Source: Oscillospiraceae bacterium
GTDB taxonomy: Bacteria > Bacillota > Clostridia > Oscillospirales > UBA929
Reading direction: 5' to 3'
Assembly: GCA_031271325.1 (NCBI GenBank)
Contig: JAISVY010000171.1
Location: forward strand, 1-19,433
DNA: 19,433 nt
The notes under the pieces are model-generated. The model had not been told where the DNA came from. It saw only the letters and a list, made by a program, of their open reading frames with translations, and ran no database searches. Of this stretch, positions 7,430 through 13,639 are shown in pieces. Positions within the stretch are counted from its first letter, which is position 1; every line of letters starts with the position of its first letter. A program made the translations under genes and the position numbers.

Positions 7430-9708
7430 CCGGCGCGGTGATGGCCGTAGACGGCAACAGCATCGTCAACCGCGCGTTTTACGGTATACGCCCCCTTACG
7501 AACGACGAAGGGGTTCCGACCCACGCCGTATACGGGTTTTTGACCATCCTGCGCAAACTGCTGAACGACTACAAGCCCGAAGGACTGTGCGTGGCGTTCG
7601 ATCTGCCCGCGCCGACCTTCCGGCATTCGCTCTATGACGGCTATAAGGCCGCGCGCAAGTCGATGCCGGACGACCTCGCGGTGCAGATGCCGCTGCTGCG
7701 CGAGGTTTTGGCCGCGCTGCGCGTTCCGGTTTACGAACTGGCGGGGTACGAGGGCGACGATGTGCTGGGTACGATCGCGCAGCTTTGCGCGGACGCGCAA
7801 ACCCCCTGTATCGTCGCGACCGGCGACCGGGACAGCTTTCAGCTGATCGGCGGCTTTGTCACGGTGGCGCATGTGAACAACAAAGAAACCCGCCTGCGCG
7901 ACGCGGCGAGCATACAGGAGGAATACGGTCTGACCCCGGCGCAGCTGACCGACCTCAAAGCCCTTGAAGGGGACTCCAGCGACCAGATCCCCGGCGTTCC
8001 GGGCATCGGCGAGAAGTCGGCGCTCGCGCTGATGCGGGAATTCGGCGGTTTAGACGCGATCTATCAATCCATTGATACGGTCCCCGCGAAGTTTCGGGGC
8101 AAGCTGGAAGCGGGCAAAGAAAGCGCCTATCTGTCGTTACGGCTCGGCACGATTTGCCGCGACTTGCCGGTGGCGTTCACACCGGAAGCCGTGCGCCGCG
8201 TTCCGCCCGACCGCGAGATTCTGCGCGGCGTGTTCACGCGTCTCGGGTTCAAGACGATGCTGGAAAAATGGGATGTTCCCGGCGGAGCCGCCGGAACCGA
8301 AAGCGCCGCGCCGCCGGAACTGCCGCCCGGCGTGGGGCGCGACGTGAAAGGTATTTGGCGGGCTGACATCGAAGCGGGACGCGAGCTGACCCCGCTGGAA
8401 TACGACGCGCCGCTCGCGGCTTGGATTTTGGGGAAACCCGAAAGCGCGTGGGAAGACATGCGCAAGCGGATGGAAGAGGAAGGCGTGTTCACGCTCTACC
8501 GGGACGTGGAGATGCCGCTTTGCGAGGCGCTCGCGCAAATGGAGGTCGACGGCGTGGCCGTTGACCGGGATAAACTCGCCGATTTTTCGCGTCTGTTAGA
8601 AACGGAGCTGGAGACCTGCAAGCAAAAAGCAGACGAACTGCTCGGGCGCGAAGTCAACCTGCTTTCACCCAAACAGCTTGGTTCGCTGCTCTTTGAGGAA
8701 CTGTGCCTGCCGCACGGCAAAAAAAACAAAACCGGGTGGTCTACCGACGCCGACACGCTGGAGACCCTGCGGGACGCGCACCCGATCGTCCCGGTGATCT
8801 TAGAGACGCGGATGCTGTCCAAGCTCAAGTCCACCTACGCCGACGGGTTGCTCGCCGCCTCCAAGGCGGACGGGAAGGTACATTCCACCTTCCGCATGAC
8901 GGCGACGGTCACCGGGCGTCTCTCGTCCACCGAGCCCAATCTGCAGAACATCCCGGTGCGGCAGGAACTGGGTTCGCGCCTGCGCGAGATGTTCATCCCC
9001 TCGCAGCCGGGGTGGGTGCTGGCCGACGCGGACTATTCGCAGATCGAGCTGCGGGTGCTGGCACATATCGCGCCGGACGAGGCGATGCGAGCCGCGTTCG
9101 CGTCGGGGCAGGATATCCACACGGCGACGGCGGCACAGGTTTTCGGCGTCGCGCCGGAAGCGGTGACGCCGCTGATGCGCCGCAACGCCAAGGCCGTGAA
9201 CTTCGGCATTGTATACGGCATCTCCGATTTCTCCCTAGCGGCCGACATCGGCGTCACGAGAGCCGAGGCGCGGGCGTATATCGACAGTTACCTCGGCAAA
9301 TACGCCGGGGTGCGCGAATATATGCGCGCCGTCGTGGAGAAAGCCCACGCCGACGGGTATGTGACGACACTGTTCGGGCGGCGGCGGTATATCCCGGAGG
9401 TGCATTCCAAAAATTATCACATTCGCTCGTTCGGCGAACGCGCCGCGCTGAACGCGCCGATTCAGGGCACCGCCGCCGACATCATCAAGATGGCGATGGT
9501 CGCCGCGTACAACCGGATTAAGCGCGAGAAACTGCGGGCGCGTCTTGTGCTGCAAGTACACGACGAACTGATTGCCGAGTGCCCGGCGGAGGAAGCGGAA
9601 ACGGTGCGGACGCTGCTGCGGGAGGAGATGGAGAACGCCGCCCCGCTGAACCCGCGTCTGGTCGCCGACGCGTTTGCCGGAGAAAACTGGGCGGCGGCGA
9701 AGGGATGA
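7411..9708 (+). CDS. polA: DNA polymerase I, compact form lacking a recognisable 3'-5' exonuclease domain
   Basis: PolA fills gaps and removes RNA primers in replication and repair. Residues 1 to about 288 form the 5' nuclease, with DGNSIVNRAFYG, the GYEGDDVLG acidic cluster and the helix-hairpin-helix region around GVPGIGEKSA. Residues from about 366 form the polymerase, with motif A DYSQIELR (541-548), motif B RRNAKAVNFGIVYG (590-603) and motif C VHDEL (716-720). Between them only about 75 residues remain, where most family members have about 190-200. None of the exonuclease acidic motifs is visible, so proofreading should be absent. Total length is 765, against 850-930 usually. ATG at 7411 follows AGAAGGGG (7399-7406) and overlaps cysS by 19 bases. 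The stop overlaps the next gene as ATGA. Confidence 0.95.
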   Translation: MQKNPLTGAVMAVDGNSIVNRAFYGIRPLTNDEGVPTHAVYGFLTILRKLLNDYKPEGLCVAFDLPAPTFRHSLYDGYKAARKSMPDDLAVQMPLLREVLAALRVPVYELAGYEGDDVLGTIAQLCADAQTPCIVATGDRDSFQLIGGFVTVAHVNNKETRLRDAASIQEEYGLTPAQLTDLKALEGDSSDQIPGVPGIGEKSALALMREFGGLDAIYQSIDTVPAKFRGKLEAGKESAYLSLRLGTICRDLPVAFTPEAVRRVPPDREILRGVFTRLGFKTMLEKWDVPGGAAGTESAAPPELPPGVGRDVKGIWRADIEAGRELTPLEYDAPLAAWILGKPESAWEDMRKRMEEEGVFTLYRDVEMPLCEALAQMEVDGVAVDRDKLADFSRLLETELETCKQKADELLGREVNLLSPKQLGSLLFEELCLPHGKKNKTGWSTDADTLETLRDAHPIVPVILETRMLSKLKSTYADGLLAASKADGKVHSTFRMTATVTGRLSSTEPNLQNIPVRQELGSRLREMFIPSQPGWVLADADYSQIELRVLAHIAPDEAMRAAFASGQDIHTATAAQVFGVAPEAVTPLMRRNAKAVNFGIVYGISDFSLAADIGVTRAEARAYIDSYLGKYAGVREYMRAVVEKAHADGYVTTLFGRRRYIPEVHSKNYHIRSFGERAALNAPIQGTAADIIKMAMVAAYNRIKREKLRARLVLQVHDELIAECPAEEAETVRTLLREEMENAAPLNPRLVADAFAGENWAAAKG

Positions 9709-10103
9709 AGGTTTTGTTTGTCTGCACCGGCAACACCTGCCGTTCCCCGCTGGCGGAGGCGCTGTGCAAAGCGGCGAACCCCGGCTGGGAGGTTCTTTCC
9801 CGCGGGTTGGCGGCGCCGGAGGGCGGGAGCGCCTCTCCGTTTGCCGCCGACACTGCCGCGGAGCGCGGCTGTGACCTTTCGGAGCACAAAGCCCGCTCGG
9901 TTTCAGAGGGGGACATGGCTTGGGCGGACGTGGTCTACGGGCTGACGGAGGCTCACGCCGCAGTCCTGCGGAACGCGTTCCCGGAACATGCGGAGAAAGT
10001 GCGCGCGATGCCGGGCGGCGACGTGCCCGACCCGATCGGCGGAGAGATCGGCGAGTACCGCGCCTGCGCGGCGCGGCTCGCGGAAGATGTTCGGGCTTTA
10101 TGA
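9705..10103 (+). CDS. ywlE: Low-molecular-weight phosphatase, YwlE-type protein-arginine phosphatase
   Basis: This 132-residue protein has the low-molecular-weight phosphatase P-loop CTGNTCRS (C7 nucleophile, R13) and a distal DPIGG block supplying the catalytic aspartate. In YwlE the threonine of the P-loop (T11 here) selects phosphoarginine over phosphotyrosine. Its presence, and the likeness of DVPDPIGGEIGEY to YwlE, favour protein-arginine phosphatase activity. No McsB arginine kinase is in this window. It is shorter than the usual 150 or so residues. ATG at 9705 overlaps the polA stop as ATGA; a longer reading to 9579 would lie inside polA and is rejected. The stop overlaps rimI as ATGA, so polA-ywlE-rimI are coupled. 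Specificity is inferred from one residue and overall similarity. Confidence 0.82.
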   Translation: MKVLFVCTGNTCRSPLAEALCKAANPGWEVLSRGLAAPEGGSASPFAADTAAERGCDLSEHKARSVSEGDMAWADVVYGLTEAHAAVLRNAFPEHAEKVRAMPGGDVPDPIGGEIGEYRACAARLAEDVRAL

Positions 10104-10543
10104 CCATTCTGCGCCTGACGGCGGACTGCGCCGGGCAGATGGCGGAACTGGAGGCGCGGTGCTTTTCCCTGCCATGGAGCGAGCGTACGATCCGAAACGA
10201 GCTGAACAACCCGGTCGCGCTGTATTTCGGCGCGTTTGAAGACGGGCGGCTCGCGGGATACGCGGGGGCGCAAATCATCCTCGACGAGGGGCATATCACC
10301 AACATCGCGACCGCGCCGGAACAGCGGCGCAGGGGGATTGCCGGGGCGCTGCTGCGGGAACTGCTGAGCGCCGCCGGGGCGCGGGGCGTGCGCTTCGCGA
10401 TGCTCGAAGCGCGGGAAAGCAACACAGCCGCCCGCGCGCTGTATGAAAAGTTTGGGTTTGAGGTCGTCGGGCGGCGCAAAGGGTATTATGAAAAACCGCC
10501 GGAGGACGCGATTCTCATGACAAAGACAATTGGGTGCCTCTAA
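10100..10543 (+). CDS. rimI: GNAT N-acetyltransferase, ribosomal protein bS18 alanine acetyltransferase RimI-like
   Basis: RimI-family enzymes transfer acetyl from acetyl-CoA to protein N-termini. The 147-residue product has the GNAT fold signature: an early FSLPWSE segment, ITNIATAPEQRRRGIAGALL (about 64-83) with the acetyl-CoA pyrophosphate loop RRRGIAG, then LEARESNTAARALYEKFGF and a closing RRKGYYEKPPEDAILM. The ATG at 10100 overlaps the ywlE stop as ATGA; the frame is open further upstream but that part is out-of-frame ywlE sequence. Its place just before tsaD matches the common rimI-tsaD pairing, although tsaB and tsaE, often in the same cluster, are not here. True substrate is uncertain. 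Confidence 0.9.
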   Translation: MTILRLTADCAGQMAELEARCFSLPWSERTIRNELNNPVALYFGAFEDGRLAGYAGAQIILDEGHITNIATAPEQRRRGIAGALLRELLSAAGARGVRFAMLEARESNTAARALYEKFGFEVVGRRKGYYEKPPEDAILMTKTIGCL

Positions 10544-10597
10544 AAACCCCTCGCGATAAAAACACCGCGCAGGCGGATTCATTCCGCCGCAGCGGTT

Positions 10598-10637
10598 TCC
10601 TCATTCTAAATCCGAGAAAACCCTCAGTTTTTCGAGG
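10598..10637 (+). repeat. Intergenic repeat upstream of tsaD (related to 5371-5410)
   Basis: It shares with 5371-5410 a CATTC block, a CCG-GAAAA arm and an identical 13-base CAGTTTTTCGAGG (10625-10637). It can fold as CCTC-loop-GAGG or GAAAAC/GTTTTTC. Just upstream, 10571-10586 contains a GGCGGA/TCCGCC stem. The 117-base gap between rimI and tsaD holds only these structures and the tsaD ribosome-binding site; no terminator with a clear T-run was seen. Confidence 0.5.
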
Positions 10638-10660
10638 GACTGAATTGACGGTGGCGAATC

Positions 10661-11677
10661 ATGAACATATTGGCGTTTGAAACCTCCTGCGATGAGACGG
10701 CGGTCGCCGTCGTGCGGGACGGGCGCGAGATTTTAGACAGCGCGGTGCTGTCGCAAACCGATCTGCACGCGCTGTACGGCGGCGTCGTGCCGGAGATCGC
10801 GTCGCGCAGCCATTTGGAGGCGATCGCGCCGCTGACGCGCACCGTCGCCGCGCGGCACAGCATTGACGCGGTGGCGGCGACCGCCGCGCCCGGTTTGATC
10901 GGCGCGCTGCTGGTGGGGTTGAATTTCGCCAAGGGCTACGCGATGGCGGCGGGACTGCCGCTGATTCCGGTACACCATATCCGCGGGCACATCGCGGCGG
11001 CGTACCTCTCCGAGCCGGAATTGAAGCCGCCGTTTCTGGCGGCGGTGGTATCGGGCGGTCACACGCTGATTCTGGAGGTGCGGGACTATACCGATATGCG
11101 CACGGTCGGCGGGACGCGGGACGACGCGGCGGGCGAAGCCTTCGACAAGGCGGCGCGGGTGCTGGGGCTTGGGTATCCGGGCGGCGCGGCGCTGAGCCGC
11201 CTCGCCGAAACGGGCGACGCGCGGCGGTATCCGTTCCCGCAGGCGGTGGTGCGCGACGCGCCGTTCGACATGAGCTTCTCCGGCGTGAAGACGGCGCTGA
11301 TCAACCTGATCCACAACGCGAAACAGCTTTACGGCGACGCTTGGGCGGAAGAGACCGACCTGCCGTCGGTCGCGGCCAGTTTCCAGCGCGCCGTTGTCGA
11401 AGCGCTGACAACCCGCATCTGTTATGCCGCGGAAACGCTTGGATACGGCACGGTGGTTCTCGCGGGCGGGGTCGCCGCCAACAAAAGCCTGTGCGCGTCG
11501 CTCCGTGAGCGTTTGGGGGATAAGATCCGCATACCCCCCGTGCCACTCTGCGGCGACAACGCCGCGATGATCGGCAGCCAAGCGTTTTACGAAGCCCAAA
11601 GCGGAGCATTCGCAGCCCTCTCGCAGAACGCGTTCGCCACCTTTCCGCCCGGCGGCAGGGCGTTATGTTGCGGATAA
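10661..11677 (+). CDS. tsaD: tRNA N6-adenosine threonylcarbamoyltransferase TsaD
   Basis: TsaD transfers the threonylcarbamoyl group from threonylcarbamoyl-AMP to A37 of ANN-decoding tRNAs, working with TsaB and TsaE. The 338-residue product has the ASKHA fold opening ILAFETSCDETAVAVV, then GGVVPEIASRSHLEAI and the metal-binding H106-x3-H110 within HHIRGHIAAAY. It also has VSGGHT, the DDAAGEAFDKAARVLGLGYPGG block and the C-terminal CGDNAAMIG containing the metal-binding aspartate. Length is normal. ATG at 10661 follows GGTGG (10650-10654). It closes the housekeeping block; the next 179 bases to 11856 hold the tandem DnaA boxes. tsaB and tsaE must be elsewhere in the genome. Confidence 0.97.
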   Translation: MNILAFETSCDETAVAVVRDGREILDSAVLSQTDLHALYGGVVPEIASRSHLEAIAPLTRTVAARHSIDAVAATAAPGLIGALLVGLNFAKGYAMAAGLPLIPVHHIRGHIAAAYLSEPELKPPFLAAVVSGGHTLILEVRDYTDMRTVGGTRDDAAGEAFDKAARVLGLGYPGGAALSRLAETGDARRYPFPQAVVRDAPFDMSFSGVKTALINLIHNAKQLYGDAWAEETDLPSVAASFQRAVVEALTTRICYAAETLGYGTVVLAGGVAANKSLCASLRERLGDKIRIPPVPLCGDNAAMIGSQAFYEAQSGAFAALSQNAFATFPPGGRALCCG

Positions 11678-11769
11678 TCAGCGGACGAGGTTTCGCCCAA
11701 TTCCCGTTTGCGGTGCTGGTAACTCTTCCCGATAATCCGGCAACCTGCGCCGCGCCAGTCGGTTTGCGT

Positions 11770-11790
11770 TGTGGATAACTCTGTGGATAA
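11770..11790 (+). promoter_or_regulatory. Two perfect tandem DnaA boxes
   Basis: TGTGGATAA occurs at 11770-11778 and again at 11782-11790, each the exact complement of the DnaA box TTATCCACA. Both have the same orientation, with starts 12 bases apart, about one helical turn. TGTGCACAA (11791-11799) directly follows and is a degenerate third match. The next 50 bases are relatively AT-rich before the downstream gene. Options are DnaA-controlled transcription of the EAL-HDOD gene, a DnaA-titrating or reactivating site, or part of a replication origin region. The boxes are seen; the role is inferred. Confidence 0.6.
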
Positions 11791-11856
11791 TGTGCACAAC
11801 TATTTTCCCGCGTTTTTCGGCACTCATACTTATGTTAATAGAAGGTGTTTTGTGTC

Positions 11857-13002
11857 ATGAAAATACTCCGTATTGTGCCTATGTTCCGGCGCGACCGCGA
11901 GGTCGAGGCGTATATTCCGCAGCTGAGCGGCTTCACAGAGGAGGAAGAGCTGGAGCTGCTGAACCGCGTCGGCGGCGCGATTCCAAAAAAGATGTGGGTC
12001 TTTGCCGAACACGCCGCGCCGGACGAATACACCGGCGTCTTGGTGCGGCAGGACGGCGACAAAGAGCGTCTCCGCGCGCTGCGGGAAGCGGGCAAGGAGA
12101 TCATCGGCTATAACCTCAAGGTGGAACTGGGCGTGAAAGAACTGCTGGAATGCTGCGACGCGGTCGCAGTCGACCGGCTGTACGGCCATTTTCACCAGCT
12201 CGACGCGCTGCTGCGGGTTTACAGCGCGAAAAACATCCGCCGCATCGCTCTCTCAGTCAACTCGCTGGACGAGTTCACCGCGCTCTGGGCGGAGGGGTTC
12301 GATTACTTTATAGGAGACTTCTATACCAAAACGGTGCTCGCCGAAAGCGCTCAGAAAGAGAAGCTCAACCCCGTCAAAGCCAATCAGGTCGCGCTGCTCG
12401 CCGAAGTCAGCACCTGGACGGACGACGACACCGATCAGGACCTGCACAAGATGGCGCACATCATCGAGCGCGACGTGGCGCTGACGCTCAGCATCCTCAA
12501 GCTCTCCAACTCCGCCGCGTTCGGCGGCCACAAGCAAATCCGCAACGTATACGACGCCATTGTGCGGGTGGGTACGGCGAACCTCAAGCGCTGGGCGATC
12601 TCACACTTGACCAGCGCGGTCACCGACGAGAAAACGCCGGAAATCGCCCGTGTGGCGCTGCTGCGCGCAAAGTTCATGGAAAACCTCATGACTGTCCGCG
12701 AGAAATGGCTGGCTTTCTATGCCGGGCTGGCTTCGGTCACCGGCGTCATGCTGGGGCTTCCGCAGGAAGACGCGCTGAACGAACTGAACGCGCCGCAGCA
12801 GGTGCGGGACGCGCTGCAATACAAAGGCGAAATCGGGACGCTGTACGGCGTCGCAGAAGCTTACATCAACGGCGACACCGACCGCCTCAACCTCCACCTC
12901 GCCGGCACCAACTTGGCCGATAAACTCTACAAGGCATATCTCGACGCCGAGCTGTGGGTCAACGACCTGCTCGCGCAGTTAGAACCTGTTCCCATAAGTT
13001 AG
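11857..13002 (+). CDS. Degenerate EAL plus HDOD domain signalling protein (YuxH-like)
   Basis: The 381-residue protein has an N-terminal half resembling a decayed EAL phosphodiesterase, ending in GFDYFIGDFYTKTV, which corresponds to the YFQGYFFSKP region of EAL-HDOD proteins. From about residue 188 an HDOD domain follows: HIIERDVALTLSILKLSNSAAFGG, then a DAIVRVGTANLKRW segment, both diagnostic. No EAL motif or metal-binding acidic set is visible, so cyclic-di-GMP hydrolysis is unlikely; such proteins are thought to be regulatory scaffolds. The start is ATG at 11857 with AAGG (11842-11845) before it; an upstream in-frame GTG at 11845 overlaps that site. The last six codons and the stop are supplied by the 67-bp element at 12982-13048, so the native C-terminus may have been replaced. 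Function is unknown. Confidence 0.82.
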   Translation: MKILRIVPMFRRDREVEAYIPQLSGFTEEEELELLNRVGGAIPKKMWVFAEHAAPDEYTGVLVRQDGDKERLRALREAGKEIIGYNLKVELGVKELLECCDAVAVDRLYGHFHQLDALLRVYSAKNIRRIALSVNSLDEFTALWAEGFDYFIGDFYTKTVLAESAQKEKLNPVKANQVALLAEVSTWTDDDTDQDLHKMAHIIERDVALTLSILKLSNSAAFGGHKQIRNVYDAIVRVGTANLKRWAISHLTSAVTDEKTPEIARVALLRAKFMENLMTVREKWLAFYAGLASVTGVMLGLPQEDALNELNAPQQVRDALQYKGEIGTLYGVAEAYINGDTDRLNLHLAGTNLADKLYKAYLDAELWVNDLLAQLEPVPIS

Positions 13003-13048
13003 AAAGCACCGCATCGGCGGCGATACTTCCGCCTATGGGAACAGGTTC
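12982..13048. mobile_element. 67-bp MITE-like element with 15-bp terminal inverted repeats and TTA flanks
   Basis: GAACCTGTTCCCATA (12982-12996) is perfectly inverted at 13034-13048, and TTA flanks both sides (12979-12981 and 13049-13051). A 15-bp perfect terminal repeat plus a 3-bp TNA-type flanking duplication fits a miniature relative of IS5-superfamily elements. The core has a further GGCGG/CCGCC stem (about 13017-13033). It lies between two convergent genes: it encodes the last residues of the EAL-HDOD protein, and its right-hand TTA is the complement of the metallophosphoesterase stop codon TAA. It could also act as a two-way transcription stop, although no T-run follows. A full-length parent element is not in the window. 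Confidence 0.65.
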
Positions 13049-13639
13049 TTAGAGTGACAGCATTTTATACCCGCAGGCGTTAATCAGGCGCGTCGCGCCG
13101 TATGTCTGCGGCGTGCGTGCGTTCCCATACGCCGTATGCATGTGCCCGAAGAGGTGAACCTTGGGCTGAAACTCGTCCAGCAGACGGCGGAAGACGGCAA
13201 ACCCCCGGTGAAACGAATCGCCGCCGTCACCCAGTCCCTGCGCGGGCGAGTGTGTCAGGAGAATATCCACGCCTCCGGCGCGTTTGATCGCGCGGCGGAG
13301 TTTTTGCGCGCGCCTCGCCATGACGGATTCGGTGTATTCATACGCCGCCGAGGGGTTTTTGCTCAGGCAGCCGCCCAAACCGCATATCCGCAGCCCCTTG
13401 ACAACCTCCAACTTCCCGTCAATGCTCAGGCACCCGCCGGGCGGATCGGTGATAAAGCGTTTGTCATGGTTGCCCGGTACATACAGCAGCGGCACCGGCA
13501 GCATCGTCGCCAAAAACTCCAAGTAGTCCCGTTCCAAATCACCGCAGGAAAGAATCAGCTCCACCCCTTCAAAGGCGGAGCGGTCAAAAAAATCCCAAAT
13601 ATACCGGCTTTCCTCATCCGCGACGGCCAATACTTTCAT
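13049..13639 (-). CDS. Calcineurin-like metallophosphoesterase
   Basis: The 196-residue protein carries the metallophosphoesterase blocks: D8 in VADEES, GD at 33-34 (SCGDLE), GNHD at 56-59, a histidine at 130 (LLTHSP) and GHMH at 165-168. The first block is normally D-x-H; here it is D-E-E, so one metal ligand is replaced by glutamate, which may change metal preference. Size suggests a small cytosolic phosphodiesterase or phosphatase; substrate is unknown. ATG overlaps the stop of the upstream J-domain/GGDEF gene as ATGA, so the two are co-translated. The stop codon falls in the TTA flank of the 67-bp element. Confidence 0.88.
   Translation of the reverse strand: MKVLAVADEESRYIWDFFDRSAFEGVELILSCGDLERDYLEFLATMLPVPLLYVPGNHDKRFITDPPGGCLSIDGKLEVVKGLRICGLGGCLSKNPSAAYEYTESVMARRAQKLRRAIKRAGGVDILLTHSPAQGLGDGGDSFHRGFAVFRRLLDEFQPKVHLFGHMHTAYGNARTPQTYGATRLINACGYKMLSL

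Noticed and set aside
9235..10479. Minus-strand open frame (414 codons) across polA, ywlE and rimI
   Set aside because: It spans three well-supported plus-strand genes and its translation is Arg/Ser/Pro-rich with no recognisable domain.
11668..11743. Terminator after tsaD from the imperfect inverted pair near 11668-11681 and 11731-11743
   Set aside because: The arms are imperfect and far apart, and no T-run follows, so it does not look like an intrinsic terminator.
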